In this document: positions 15,101 through 31,600 of the stretch, piece after piece | Position numbering within the stretch: position 1 is the stretch's first letter | How the letters are laid out: each line of letters begins with the position of its first letter | Source of the DNA: Paragordius varius | Taxonomy: Eukaryota; Nematomorpha | Reading direction: 5' to 3' | Length of the DNA stretch: 64,000 bases | Assembly (NCBI GenBank): GCA_964247055.1 | Contig: OZ176052.1 | Location: forward strand, 14,355,446 to 14,419,445 | Translations under genes and position numbers: made by a program | The notes under the pieces: generated by a model | The model's input: the letters and a program-made list of their open reading frames with translations, nothing else | Database searches by the model: none | Told to the model about the DNA's origin: nothing

Positions 15101-16999
15101 CCAAAATATTTGGGGTGATGATGGAACTACCATAGGGCTACCCAAAAAAAATTATGGTGACATCACCTGATCAAATTTGGATTTTAGGTAGCCATTTTTA
15201 TTTTTAAAATCGTATAAAATATATTTTTTAAATATTTAAAAAATTCATAAAAATTACATTTATACTCCGATCTCGAAAATATTTGGGGTGATGATGGAAC
15301 TACCCTAGGGCTACCCAAAAAAAATTATAGTGACATCACCTGATCAAATTTGGATTTTAGGTAACCATTTTTATTTTTAATATCGTATAAAATAAATTTT
15401 TTAAATATTTAAAAAATTCATAAAAATTACATTTATAGTCCGATCCCCAAAATATTTGGGGTGATGATGGAACTACCATAGGGCTACCCAAAAAAATCTA
15501 GAGTGACATCACCTGATCAAATTTGGATTTTAGGTAGCCATTTTTATTTTTAAAATCGTATAAAATAAATTTTTTAAATATTTAAAAAATTCATAAAAAT
15601 TACATTTATAGTCCGATCCCCAAAATATTTGGGGTGATGATGGAACTACCATAGGGCTACCCAAAAAAAATTATGGTGACATCACCTGATCAAATTTGGA
15701 TTTTAGGTAGCCATTTTTATTTTTAAAATCGTATAAAATAAATTTTTTAAATATTTAAAAAATTCATAAAAATTACATTTATACTCCGATCTCGAAAATA
15801 TTTGGGGTGATGATGGAACTACCATAGGGCTACCCAAAAAAAATTATGGTGACATCACCTGATCAAATTTGGATTTTAGGTAGCCATTTTTATTTTTAAA
15901 ATCGTATAAAATAAATTTTTTAAATATTTAAAAAATTCATAAAAATTACATTTATACTCCGATCTCGAAAATATTTGGGGTGATGATGGAACTACCATAT
16001 GGCTACGCAAAAAAATTATGGTGACATCACCTGATCAAATTTGGATTTTAGGTAGCCATTTTTATTTTTAAAATCGTATAAAATAAATTTTTTAAATATT
16101 TAAAAAATTCAAAAAAATTACATTTATACTCCGATCTCGACAATATTTGGGGTGATGATGGAACTACCATAGGGCTACCCAAAAAAAATTATGGTGACAT
16201 CACCTGATCAAATTTGGATTTTAGGTAGCCATTTTTATTTTTAAAATCGTATAAAATAAATTTTTTAAATATTTAAAAAATTCATAAAAATTACATTTAT
16301 ACTCCGATCTCGAAAATATTTGGGGTGATGATGGAACTACCATAGGGCTACCCAAAAAAAATTATGGTGACATCACCTGATCAAATTTGGATTTTAGGTA
16401 GCCCCTTTTATTTTTAAAATTGTATAAAATAAATTTTTTAAATATTTAAAAAATTCATAAAAGTTACATTTATAGTCCGATCCCCAAAATATTTGTGGTG
16501 ATGATGGAACTACCATAGGGCTACCCAAAAAAAATTATGGTGACATCACCTGATCAAATTTGGATTTTAGGTAGCCATTTTTATTTTTAAAATCGTATAA
16601 AATAAATTTTTTAAATATTTAAAAAATTCATAAAAATTACATTTATAGTCCGATCCCCAAAATATTTGGGGTGATGATGGAACTACCATAGGGCTACCCA
16701 AAAAAAATTATAGTGACATCACCTGATCAAATTTGGATTTTAGGTAGCCATTTTTATTTTTAAAATCGTATAAAATATATTTTTTAAATATTTAAAAAAT
16801 TCATAAAAATTACATTTATACTCCGATCTCGAAAATATTTGGGGTGATGATGGAACTACCATAGGGCTACCCAAAAAAAATTATAGTGACATCACCTGAT
16901 CAAATTTGGATTTTAGGTAGCCATTTTTATTTTTAAAATCGTATAAAATATATTTTTTAAATATTTAAAAAATTCATAAAAATTACATTTATACTCCGA

Positions 17000-19900
17000 T
17001 CTCGAAAATATTTGGGGTGATGATGGAACTACCATAGGGCTACCCAAAAAAAATTATAGTGACATCACCTGATCAAATTTGGATTTTAGGTAACCATTTT
17101 TATTTTTAATATCGTATAAAATAAATTTTTTAAATATTTAAAAAATTCATAAAAATTACATTTATAGTCCGATCCCCAAAATATTTGGGGTGATGATGGA
17201 ACTACCATAGGGCTACCCAAAAAAAATTATAGTGACATCACCTGATCAAATTTGGATTTTAGGTAGCCATTTTTATTTTTAAAATCGTATAAAATAAATT
17301 TTTTAAATATTTAAAAAATTCATAAAAATTACATTTATAGTCCGATCCCCAAAATATTTGGGGTGATGATGGAACTACCATAGGGCTACCCAAAAAAAAT
17401 TATGGTGACATCACCTGATCAAATTTGGATTTTAGGTAGCCATTTTTATTTTTAAAATCGTATAAAATAAATTTTTTAAATATTTAAAAAATTCATAAAA
17501 ATTACATTTATACTCCGATCTCGAAAATATTTGGGGTGATGATGGAACTACCATAGGGCTACCCAAAAAAATTATAGTGACATCACCTGATCAAATTTGG
17601 ATTTTAGGTAGCCATTTTTATTTTTAAAATCGTATAAAATAAATTTTTTAAATATTTAAAAAATTCATAAAAATTACATTTATAGTCCGATCCCCAAAAT
17701 ATTTGGGGTGATGATGGAACTACCATAGGGCTACCCAAAAAAAATTATGGTGACATCACCTGATCAAATTTGGATTTTAGGTAGCCATTTTTATTTTTAA
17801 AATCGTATAAAATAAATTTTTTAAATATTTAAAAAATTCATAAAAATTACATTTATACACCGATCTCGAAAATATTTGGGGTGATGATGGAACTACCATA
17901 GGGCTACGCAAAAAAAATTATGGTGACATCACCTGATCAAATTTGGATTTTAGGTAGCCATTTTTATTTTTAAAATCGTATAAAATAAATTTTTTAAATA
18001 TTTAAAAAATTCAAAAAAATTACATTTATACTCCGATCTCGACAATATTTGGGGTGATGATGGAACTACCATAGGGCTACGCAAAAAAAATTATGGTGAC
18101 ATCACCTGATCAAATTTGGATTTTAGGTAGCCATTTTTATTTTTAAAATCGTATAAAATATATTTTTTAAATATTTAAAAAATTCATAAAAATTACATTT
18201 ATACTCCGATCTCGAAAATATTTGGGGTGATGATGGAATTACCATAGGGCTACCCACAAAAAATTATGGTGACATCACCTGATCAAATTTGGATTTTAGG
18301 TAGCCATTTTTATTTTTAAAATCGTATAAAATATATTTTTTAAATATTTAAAAAATTCATAAAAATTACATTTATACTCCGATCTCGAAAATATTTGGGG
18401 TGATGATGGAACTACCATAGGGCTACCCAAAAAAAATTATAGTGACATCACCTGATCAAATTTGGATTTTAGGTAACCATTTTTATTTTTAATATCGTAT
18501 AAAATAAATTTTTTAAATATTTAAAAAATTCATAAAAATTACATTTATAGTGATATCCCCAAAATATTTGGGGTGATGATGGAACTACCATAGGGCTACC
18601 CAAAAAAAATTATAGTGACATAACCTGATCAAATTTGGATTTTAGGTAGCCATTTTTATTTTTAAAATCGTATAAAATAAATTTTTTAAATATTTAAAAA
18701 ATTCATAAAAATTACATTTATAGTCCGATCCCCAAAATATTTGGGGTGATGATGGAACTACCATAGGGCTACCCAAAAAAAATTATGGTGACATCACCTG
18801 ATCAAATTTGGATTTTAGGTAGCCATTTTTATTTTTAAAATCGTATAAAATAAATTTTTTAAATATTTAAAAAATTCATAAAAATTACATTTATACTCCG
18901 ATCTCGAAAATATTTGGGGTGATGATGGAACTACCATAGGGCTACCCAAAAAAATTATAGTGACATCACCTGAATTTGGATTTTAGGTAGCCATTTTTAT
19001 TTTTAAAATCGTATAAAATAAATTTTTTAAATATTTAAAAAATTCATAAAAATTACATTTATAGTCCGATCCCCAAAATATTTGGGGTGATGATGGAACT
19101 ACCATAGGGCTACCCAAAAAAAATTATGGTGACATCACCTGATCAAATTTGGATTTTAGGTAGCCATTTTTATTTTTAAAATCGTATAAAATAAATTTTT
19201 TAAATATTTAAAAAATTCATAAAAATTACATTTATACTCCGATCTCGAAAATATTTGGGGTGATGATGGAACTACCATAGGGCTACGCAAAAAAAATTAT
19301 GGTGACATCACCTGATCAAATTTGGATTTTAGGTAGCCATTTTTATTTTTAAAATCGTATAAAATAAATTTTTTAAATATTTAAAAAATTCAAAAAAATT
19401 ACATTTATACTCCGATCTCGACAATATTTGGGGTGATGATGGAACTACCATAGGGCTACGCAAAAAAAATTATGGTGACATCACCTGATCAAATTTGGAT
19501 TTTAGGTAGCCATTTTTATTTTTAAAATCGTATAAAATAAATTTTTTAAATATTTAAAAAATTCAAAAAAATTACATTTATACTCCGATCTCGACAATAT
19601 TTGGGGTGATGATGGAACTACCATAGGGCTACCCAAAAAAAATTATGGTGACATCACCTGATCAAATTTGGATTTTAGGTAGCCATTTTTATTTTTAAAA
19701 TCGTATAAAATAAATTTTTTAAATATTTAAAAAATTCATAAAAATTACATTTATACTCCGATCTCGAAAATATTTGGGGTGATGATGGAACTACCATAGG
19801 GCTACCCAAAAAAAATTATGGTGACATCACCTGATCAAATTTGGATTTTAGGTAGCCATTTTTATTTTTAAAATTGTATAAAATAAATTTTTTAAATATT

Positions 19901-22900
19901 TAAAAAATTCATAAAAGTTACATTTATAGTCCGATCCCCAAAATATTTGTGGTGATGATGGAACTACCATAGCGCTACCCAAAAAAAATTATGGTGACAT
20001 CACCTGATCAAATTTGGATTTTAGGTAGCCATTTTTATTTTTAAAATCGTATAAAATAAATTTTTTAAATATTTAAAAAATTCATAAAAATTACATTTAT
20101 AGTCCGATCCCCAAAATATTTGGGGTGATGATGGAACTACCATAGGGCTACCCAAAAAAAATTATAGTGACATCACCTGATCAAATTTGGATTTTAGGTA
20201 GCCATTTTTATTTTTAAAATCGTATAAAATAAATTTTTTAAATATTTAAAAAATTCATAAAAATTACATTTATAGTCCGATCCCCAAAATATTTGGGGTG
20301 ATGATGGAACTACCATAGGGCTACCCAAAAAAAATTATGGTGACATCACCTGATCAAATTTGGATTTTAGGTAGCCATTTTTATTTTTAAAATCGTATAA
20401 AATAAATTTTTTAAATATTTAAAAAATTCATAAAAATTACATTTATACTCCGATCTCGAAAATATTTGGGGTGATGATGGAACTACCATAGGGCTACCCA
20501 AAAAAATTATAGTGACATCACCTGATCAAATTTGGATTTTAGGTAGCCATTTTTATTTTTAAAATCGTATAAAATAAATTTTTTAAATATTTAAAAAATT
20601 CATAAAAATTACATTTATAGTCCGATCCCCAAAATATTTGGGGTGATGATGGAACTACCATAGGGCTACCCAAAAAAAATTATGGTGACATCACCTGATC
20701 AAATTTGGATTTTAGGTAGCCATTTTTATTATTAAAATCGTATAAAATAAATTTTTTAAATATTTAAAAAATTCATAAAAATTACATTTATACACCGATC
20801 TCGAAAATATTTGGGGTGATGATGGAACTACCATAGGGCTACGCAAAAAAAATTATGGTGACATCACCTGATCAAATTTGGATTTTAGGTAGCCATTTTT
20901 ATTTTTAAAATCGTATAAAATAAATTTTTTAAATATTTAAAAAATTCAAAAAAATTACATTTATACTCCGATCTCGACAATATTTGTGGTGATGATGGAA
21001 CTACCATAGGGCTACGCAAAAAAAATTATGGTGACATCACCTGATCAAATTTGGATTTTAGGTAGCCATTTTTATTTTTAAAATCGTATAAAATATATTT
21101 TTTAAATATTTAAAAAATTCATAAAAATTACATTTATACTCCGATCTCGAAAATATTTGGGGTGATGATGGAATTACCATAGGGCTACCCACAAAAAATT
21201 ATGGTGACATCACCTGATCAAATTTGGATTTTAGGTAGCCATTTTTATTTTTAAAATCGTATAAAATATATTTTTTAAATATTTAAAAAATTCATAAAAA
21301 TTACATTTATACTCCGATCTCGAAAATATTTGGGGTGATGATGGAACTACCATAGGGCTACCCAAAAAAAATTATAGTGACATCACCTGATCAAATTTGG
21401 ATTTTAGGTAACCATTTTTATTTTTAATATCGTATAAAATAAATTTTTTAAATATTTAAAAAATTCATAAAAATTACATTTATAGTCCGATCCCCAAAAT
21501 ATTTGGGGTGATGATGGAACTACCATAGGGCTACCCAAAAAAAATTATAGTGACATAACCTGATCAAATTTGGATTTTAGGTAGCCATTTTTATTTTTAA
21601 AATCGTATAAAATAAATTTTTTAAATATTTAAAAAATTCATAAAAATTACATTTATAGTCCGATCCCCAAAATATTTGGGGTGATGATGGAACTACCATA
21701 GGGCTACCCAAAAAAAATTATGGTGACATCACCTGATCAAATTTGGATTTTAGGTAGCCATTTTTATTTTTAAAATCGTATAAAATAAATTTTTTAAATA
21801 TTTAAAAAATTCATAAAAATTACATTTATACTCCGATCTCGAAAATATTTGGGGTGATGATGGAACTACCATAGGGCTACCCAAAAAAATTATAGTGACA
21901 TCACCTGATCAAATTTGGATTTTAGGTAGCCATTTTTATTTTTAAAATCGTATAAAATAAATTTTTTAAATATTTAAAAAATTCATAAAAATTACATTTA
22001 TAGTCCGATCCCCAAAATATTTGGGGTGATGATGGAACTACCATAGGGCTACCCAAAAAAAATTATGGTGACATCACCTGATCAAATTTGGATTTTAGGT
22101 AGCCATTTTTATTTTTAAAATCGTATAAAATAAATTTTTTAAATATTTAAAAAATTCATAAAAATTACATTTATACTCCGATCTCGAAAATATTTGGGGT
22201 GATGATGGAACTACCATAGGGCTACGCAAAAAAAATTATGGTGACATCACCTGATCAAATTTGGATTTTAGGTAGCCATTTTTATTTTTAAAATCGTATA
22301 AAATAAATTTTTTAAATATTTAAAAAATTCAAAAAAATTACATTTATACTCCGATCTCGACAATATTTGGGGTGATGATGGAACTACCATAGGGCTACGC
22401 AAAAAAAATTATGGTGACATCACCTGATCAAATTTGGATTTTAGGTAGCCATTTTTATTTTTAAAATCGTATAAAATAAATTTTTTAAATATTTAAAAAA
22501 TTCAAAAAAATTACATTTATACTCCGATCTCGACAATATTTGTGGTGATGATGGAACTACCATAGGGCTACCCAAAAAAAATTATGGTGACATCACCTGA
22601 TCAAATTTGGATTTTAGGTAGCCATTTTTATTTTTAAAATCGTATAAAATAAATTTTTTAAATATTTAAAAAATTCATAAAAATTACATTTATACTCCGA
22701 TCTCGAAAATATTTGGGGTGATGATGGAACTACCATAGGGCTACCCAAAAAAAATTATGGTGACATCACCTGATCAAATTTGGATTTTAGGTAGCCATTT
22801 TTATTTTTAAAATTGTATAAAATAAATTTTTTAAATATTTAAAAAATTCATAAAAGTTACATTTATAGTCCGATCCCCAAAATATTTGTGGTGATGATGG

Positions 22901-22950
22901 AACTACCATAGGGCTACCCAAAAAAAATTATGGTGACATCACCTGATCAA
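17000..22950 (+). repeat. Higher-order repeat: two ~2.94-kb copies of a 17-monomer block
   Basis: Markers repeat at about 2,935-2,939 bp: TACACCGATCTC at 17,856 and 20,791; CCCACAAAAAATT near 18,253 and 21,188; GACATAACC at 18,617 and 21,552; AATTGTATA near 19,873 and 22,812. This is 17 monomers less a few bases of run-length change. The block length differs from the 13-mer elsewhere, so no single higher-order unit rules the whole array. Confidence 0.8.
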
Positions 22951-25900
22951 ATTTGGATTTTAGGTAGCCATTTTTATTTTTAAAATCGTATAAAATAAAT
23001 TTTTTAAATATTTAAAAAATTCATAAAAATTACATTTATAGTCCGATCCCCAAAATATTTGGGGTGATGATGGAACAACCATAGGGCTACGCAAAAAAAA
23101 TTATGGCGACATCACCTGATCAAATTTGGATTTTAGGTAGCCATTTTTATTTTTAATATCGTATAAAATAAATTTTTTAAATATTTAAAAAATTCATAAA
23201 AATTACATTTATAGTCCGATCCCCAAAATATTTGGGGTGATGATGGAACTACCATAGGGCTACCCAAAAAAAATTATAGTGACATCACCTGATCAAATTT
23301 GGATTTTAGGTAGCCATTTTTATTTTTAAAATCGTATAAAATAAATTTTTTAAATATTTAAAAAATTCATAAAAATTACATTTATAGTCCGATCCCCAAA
23401 ATATTTGGGGTGATGATGGAACAACCATAGGGCTACGCAAAAAAAATTATGGCGACATCACCTGATCAAATTTGGATTTTAGGTAGCCATTTTTATTTTT
23501 AAAATCGTATAAAATAAATTTTTTAAATATTGAAAAAATACAAAAAAATTACATTTATACTCCGATCTCGAAAATATTTGGGGTGATGATGGAACTACCA
23601 TAGGGCTACCCAAAAAAAATTATGGCGACATCACCTGATCAAATTTGGATTTTAGGTAGCCATTTTTATTTTTAAAATCGTATAAAATAAATTTTTTAAA
23701 TGTTTAAAAAATTCATAAAAATTACATTTATAGTCCGATCCCCAAAATATTTGGGGTGATGATGGAATTACCATAGGGCTACCCAAAAAAAATTATGGTG
23801 ACATCACCTGATCAAATTTGGATTTTAGGTAGCCATTTTTATTTTTAAAATCGTATAAAATATATTTTTTAAATATTTAAAAAATTCATAAAAATTACAT
23901 TTATACTCCGATCTCGAAAATATTTGGGGTGATGATGGAACTACCCTAGGGCTACCCAAAAAAAATTATAGTGACATCACCTGATCAAATTTGGATTTTA
24001 GGTAACCATTTTTATTTTTAATATCGTATAAAATAAATTTTTTAAATATTTAAAAAATTCATAAAAATTACATTTATAGTCCGATCCCCAAAATATTTGG
24101 GGTGATGATGGAATTACCATAGGGCTACCCAAAAAAAATTATGGTGACATCACCTGATCAAATTTGGATTTTAGGTAGCCATTTTTATTTTTAAAATCGT
24201 ATAAAATATATTTTTTAAATATTTAAAAAATTCATAAAAATTACATTTATACTCCGATCTCGAAAATATTTGGGGTGATGATGGAACTACCCTAGGGCTA
24301 CCCAAAAAAAATTATAGTGACATCACCTGATCAAATTTGGATTTTAGGTAACCATTTTTATTTTTAATATCGTATAAAATAAATTTTTTAAATATTTAAA
24401 AAATTCATAAAAATTACATTTATAGTCCGATTCCCAAAATATTTGGGGTGATGATGGAACTACCATAGGGCTACCCAAAAAAAATTATAGTGACATCACC
24501 TGATCAAATTTGGATTTTAGGTAGCCATTTTTATTTTTAAAATCGTATAAAATAAATTTTTTAAATATTTAAAAAATTCATAAAAATTACATTTATTCCT
24601 CAAAATATTTGGGGTGATGATGGAACTACCATAGGGCTACCCAAAAAAAATTATGGTGACATCACCTGATCAAATTTGGATTTTAGGTAGCCATTTTTAT
24701 TTTTAAAATCGTATAAAATAAATTTTTTAAATATTTAAAAAATTCATAAAAATTACATTTATACTCCGATCTCGAAAATATTTGGGGTGATGATGGAACT
24801 ACCATAGGGCTACCCAAAAAAAATTATAGTGAAACACCTGATCAAATTTGGATTTTAGGTAGCCATTTTTATTTTTAAAATCGTATAAAATAAATTTTTT
24901 AAATATTTAAAAAATTCATAAAAATTACATTTATAGTCCGATCCCCAAAATATTTGGGGTGATGATGGAACTACCATAGGGCTACCCAAAAAAAATTATG
25001 GTGACATCACCTGATCAAATTTGGATTTTAGGTAGCCATTTTTATTTTTAAAATCGTATAAAATAAATTTTTAAATATTTAAAAAATTCATAAAAATTAC
25101 ATTTATAGTCCGATCCCCAAAATATTTGGGGTGATGATGGAACTACCATAGGGCTACCCAAAAAATATTATGGTGACATCACCTGATCAAATTTGGATTT
25201 TAGGTAGCCATTTTTATTTTTAAAATCGTATAAAATAAATTTTTTAAATATTGAAAAAATTCAAAAAAATTACATTTATACTCCGATCTCGAAAATATTT
25301 GGGGTGATGATGGAACTACCATAGGGCTACCCAAAAAAAATTATGGCGACATCACCTGATCAAATTTGGATTTTAGGTAGCCATTTTTATTTTTAAAATC
25401 GTATAAAATAAATTTTTTAAATGTTTAAAAAATTCATAAAAATTACATTTATAGTCCGATCCCCAAAATATTTGGGGTGATGATGGAATTACCATAGGGC
25501 TACCCAAAAAAAATTATGGTGACATCACCTGATCAAATTTGGATTTTAGGTAGCCATTTTGATTTTTAAAATCGTATAAAATATATTTTTTAAATATTTA
25601 AAAAATTCATAAAAATTACATTTATACTCCGATCTCGAAAATATTTGGGGTGATGATGGAACTACCATAGGGCTACCCAAAAAAAATTATAGTGACATCA
25701 CCTGATCAAATTTGGATTTTAGGTAACCATTTTTATTTTTAATATCGTATAAAATAAATTTTTTAAATATTTAAAAAATTCATAAAAATTACATTTATAG
25801 TCCGATCCCCAAAATATTTGGGGTGATGATGGAACTACCATAGGGCTACCCAAAAAAAATTATAGTGACATCACCTGATCAAATTTGGATTTTAGGTAGC

Positions 25901-28699
25901 CATTTTTATTTTTAAAATCGTATAAAATAAATTTTTTAAATATTTAAAAAATTCATAAAAATTACATTTATAGTCCGATCCCCAAAATATTTGGGGTGAT
26001 GATGGAACTACCATAGGGCTACCCAAAAAAAATTATGGTGACATCACCTGATCAAATTTGGATTTTAGGTAGCCATTTTTATTTTTAAAATCGTATAAAA
26101 TAAATTTTTTTGATATTTAAAAAATTCATAAAAATTACATTTATACTCCGATCTCGAAAATATTTGGGGTGATGATGGAACTACCATAGGGCTACCCAAA
26201 AAAAATTATGGTGACATCACCTGATCAAATTTGGATTTTAGGTAGCCATTTTTATTTTTAAAATTGTATAAAATCAATTTTTTAAATATTTAAAAAATTC
26301 ATAAAAGTTACATTTATAGTCCGATCCCCAAAATATTTGGGGTGATGATGGAACTACCATAGGGCTACCCAAAAAAAATTATAGTGACATCACCTGATCA
26401 AATTTGGATTTTAGGTAGCCATTTTTATTTTTAAAATCGTATAAAATAAATTTTTTAAATATTTAAAAAATTCATAAAAAGTACATTTATAGTCCGATCC
26501 CCAAAATATTTGGGGTGATGATGGAACTACCCTAGGGCTACCCAAAAAAAATTATAGTGACATCACCTGATCAAATTTGGATTTTAGGTAACCATTTTTA
26601 TTTTTAATATCGTATAAAATAAATTTTTTAAATATTTAAAAAATTCATAAAAATTACATTTATAGTCCGATCCCCAAAATATTTGGGTTGATGATGGAAT
26701 TACCATAGGGCTACCCAAAAAAAATTATGGTGACATCACCTGATCAAATTTGGATTTTAGGTAGCCATTTTTATTTTTAAAATCGTATAAAATATATTTT
26801 TTAAATATTTAAAAAATTCATAAAAATTACATTTATACTCCGATCTCGAAAATATTTGGGGTGATGATGGAACTACCCTAGGGCTACCCAAAAAAAATTA
26901 TAGTGACATCACCTGATCAAATTTGGATTTTAGGTAACCATTTTTATTTTTAATATCGTATAAAATAAATTTTTTAAATATTTAAAAAATTCATAAAAAT
27001 TACATTTATAGTCCGATCCCCAAAATATTTGGGGTGATGATGGAACTACCATAGGGCTACCCAAAAAAAATTATAGTGACATCACCTGATCAAATTTGGA
27101 TTTTAGGTAGCCATTTTTATTTTTAAAATCGTATAAAATAAATTTTTTAAATATTTAAAAAATTCATAAAAATTACATTTATAGTCCGATCCTCAAAATA
27201 TTTGGGGTGATGATGGAACTACCATAGGGCTACCCAAAAAAAATTATGGTGACATCACCTGATCAAATTTGGATTTTAGGTAGCCATTTTTATTTTTAAA
27301 ATCGTATAAAATAAATTTTTTAAATATTTAAAAAATTCATAAAAATTACATTTATACTCCGATCTCGAAAATATTTGGGGTGATGATGGAACTACCATAG
27401 GGCTACCCAAAAAAAATTATAGTGACATCACCTGATCAAATTTGGATTTTAGGTAGCCATTTTTATTTTTAAAATCGTATAAAATAAATTTTTTAAATAT
27501 TTAAAAAATTCATAAAAATTACATTTATAGTCCGATCCCCAAAATATTTGGGGTGATGATGGAACTACCATAGGGCTACCCAAAAAAAATTATGGTGACA
27601 TCACCTGATCAAATTTGGATTTTAGGTAGCCATTTTTATTTTTAAAATCGTATAAAATAAATTTTTTAAATATTTAAAAAATTCATAAAAATTACATTTA
27701 TAGTCCGATCCCCAAAATATTTGGGGTGATGATGGAACTACCATAGGGCTACCCAAAAAATATTATGGTGACATCACCTGATCAAATTTGGATTTTAGGT
27801 AGCCATTTTTATTTTTAAAATCGTATAAAATAAATTTTTTAAATATTGAAAAAATTCAAAAAAATTACATTTATACTCCGATCTCGAAAATATTTGGGGT
27901 GATGATGGAACTACCATAGGGCTACCCAAAAAAAATTATGGCGACATCACCTGATCAAATTTGGATTTTAGGTAGCCATTTTTATTTTTAAAATCGTATA
28001 AAATAAATTTTTTAAATGTTTAAAAAATTCATAAAAATTACATTTATAGTCCGATCCCCAAAATATTTGGGGTGATGATGGAATTACCATAGGGCTACCC
28101 AAAAAAAATTATGGTGACATCACCTGATCAAATTTGGATTTTAGGTAGCCATTTTTATTTTTAAAATCGTATAAAATAAATTTTTTAAATATTTAAAAAA
28201 TTCATAAAAATTACATTTATACTCCGATCTCGAAAATATTCGGGGTGATGATGGAACTACCATAGGGCTACCCAAAAAAAATTATGGCGACATCACCTGA
28301 TCAAATTTGGATTTTAGGTAGCCATTTTTATTTTTAAAATCGTATAAAATAAATTTTTTAAATATTTAAAAAATTCATAAAAATTACATTTATAGTCCGA
28401 TCTTCAAAATATTTGGGGTGATGATGGAACAACCATAGGGCTACGCAAAAAAAATTATGGCGACATCACCTGATCAAATTTGGATTTTAGGTAGCCATTT
28501 TTATTTTTAATATCGTATAAAATAAATTTTTTAAATATTTAAAAAATTCATAAAAATTACATTTATAGTCCGATCCCCAAAATATTTGGGGTGATGATGG
28601 AACTACCATAGGGCTACCCAAAAAAAATTATAGTGACATCACCTGATCAAATTTGGATTTTAGGTAGCCATTTTTATTTTTGAAATCGTATAAAATAAA

Positions 28700-31600
28700 T
28701 TTTTTAAATATTTAAAAAATTCATAAAAATTACATTTATAGTCCGATCCCCAAAATATTTGGGGTGATGATGGAATTACCATAGGGCTACCCACAAAAAA
28801 TTATGGTGACATCACCTGATCAAATTTGGATTTTAGGTAGCCATTTTTATTTTTAAAATCGTATAAAATATATTTTTTAAATATTTAAAAAATTCATAAA
28901 AATTACATTTATACTCCGATCTCGAAAATATTTGGGGTGATGATGGAACTACCATAGGGCTACCCAAAAAAAATTATAGTGACATCACCTGATCAAATTT
29001 GGATTTTAGGTAACCATTTTTATTTTTAATATCGTATAAAATAAATTTTTTAAATATTTAAAAAATTCATAAAAATTACATTTATAGTCCGATCCCCAAA
29101 ATATTTGGGGTGATGATGGAACTACCATAGGGCTACCCAAAAAAAATTATAGTGACATCACCTGATCAAATTTGGATTTTAGGTAGCCATTTTTATTTTT
29201 AAAATCGTATAAAATAAATTTTTTAAATATTTAAAAAATTCATAAAAATTACATTTATAGTCCGATCCCCAAAATATTTGGGGTGATGATGGAACTACCA
29301 TAGGGCTACCCAAAAAAAATTATGGTGACATCACCTGATCAAATTTGGATTTAAGGTAGCCATTTTTATTTTTAAAATCGTATAAAATAAATTTTTTAAA
29401 TATTTAAAAAATTCATAAAAATTACATTTATACTCCGATCTCGAAAATATTTGGGGTGATGATGGAACTACCATAGGGCTACCCAAAAAAATTATAGTGA
29501 CATCACCTGATCAAATTTGGATTTTAGGTAGCCATTTTTATTTTTAAAATCGTATAAAATAAATTTTTTAAATATTTAAAAAATTCATAAAAATTACATT
29601 TATAGTCCGATCCCCAAAATATTTGGGGTGATGATGGAACTACCATAGGGCTACCCAAAAAAAATTATGGTGACATCACCTGATCAAATTTGGATTTTAG
29701 GTAGATATTTTTATTTTTAAAATCGTATAAAATAAATTTTTTAAATATTTAAAAAATTCATAAAAATTACATTTATAGTCCGATCCCCAAAATATTTGGG
29801 GTGATGATGGAATTACCATAGGGCTACCCACAAAAAATTATGGTGACATCACCTGATCAAATTTGGATTTTAGGTAGCCATTTTTATTTTTAAAATCGTA
29901 TAAAATATATTTTTTAAATATTTAAAAAATTCATAAAAATTACATTTATACTCCGATCTCGAAAATATTTGGGGTGATGATGGAACTACCATAGGGCTAC
30001 CCAAAAAAAATTATAGTGACATCACCTGATCAAATTTGGATTTTAGGTAACCATTTTTATTTTTAATATCGTATAAAATAAATTTTTTAAATATTTAAAA
30101 AATTCATAAAAATTACATTTATAGTCCGATCCCCAAAATATTTGGGGTGATGATGGAACTACCATAGGGCTACCCAAAAAAAATTATAGTGACATCACCT
30201 GATCAAATTTGGATTTTAGGTAGCCATTTTTATTTTTAAAATCGTATAAAATAAATTTTTTAAATATTTAAAAAATTCATAAAAATTACATTTATAGTCC
30301 GATCCCCAAAATATTTGGGGTGATGATGGAACTACCATAGGGCTACCCAAAAAAAATTATGGTGACATCACCTGATCAAATTTGGATTTTAGGTAGCCAT
30401 TTTTATTTTTGAAATCGTATAAAATAAATTTTTTAAATATTTAAAAAATTCATAAAAATTACATTTATACTCCGATCTCGAAAATATTTGGGGTGATGAT
30501 GGAACTACTATAGGGCTACCCAAAAAAATTATAGTGACATCACCTGATCAAATTTGGATTTTAGGTAGCCATTTTTATTTTTAAAATCGTATAAAATAAA
30601 TTTTTTAAATATTTAAAAAATTCATAAAAATTACATTTATAGTCCGATCCCCAAAATATTTGGGGTGATGATGGAACTACCATAGGGCTACCCAAAAAAA
30701 ATTATGGTGACATCACCTGATCAAATTTGGATTTTAGGTAGATATTTTTATTTTTAAAATCGTATAAAATAAATTTTTTAAATATTTAAAAAATTCATAA
30801 AAATTACATTTATACTCCGATCTCGAAAATATTTGGGGTGATGATGGAACTACCATAGGGCTACGCAAAAAAAATTATGGTGACATCACCTGATCAAATT
30901 TGGATTTTAGGTAGCCATTTTTATTTTTAAAATCGTATAAAATAAATTTTTTAAATATTTAAAAAATTCAAAAAAATTACATTTATACTCCGATCTCGAC
31001 AATATTTGGGGTGATGATGGAACTACCATAGGGCTACGCAAAAAAAATTATGGTGACATCACCTGATCAAATTTGGATTTTAGGTAGCCATTTTTATTTT
31101 TAAAATCGTATAAAATATATTTTTTAAATATTTAAAAAATTCATAAAAATTACATTTATACTCCGATCTCGAAAATATTTGGGGTGATGATGGAATTACC
31201 ATAGGGCTACCCACAAAAAATTATGGTGACATCACCTGATCAAATTTGGATTTTAGGTAGCCATTTTTATTTTTAAAATCGTATAAAATATATTTTTTAA
31301 ATATTTAAAAAATTCATAAAAATTACATTTATACTCCGATCTCGAAAATATTTGGGGTGATGATGGAACTACCATAGGGCTACCCAAAAAAAATTATAGT
31401 GACATCACCTGATCAAATTTGGATTTTAGGTAACCATTTTTATTTTTAATATCGTATAAAATAAATTTTTTAAATATTTAAAAAATTCATAAAAATTACA
31501 TTTATAGTCCGATCCCCAAAATATTTGGGGTGATGATGGAACTACCATAGGGCTACCCAAAAAAAATTATAGTGACATCACCTGATCAAATTTGGATTTT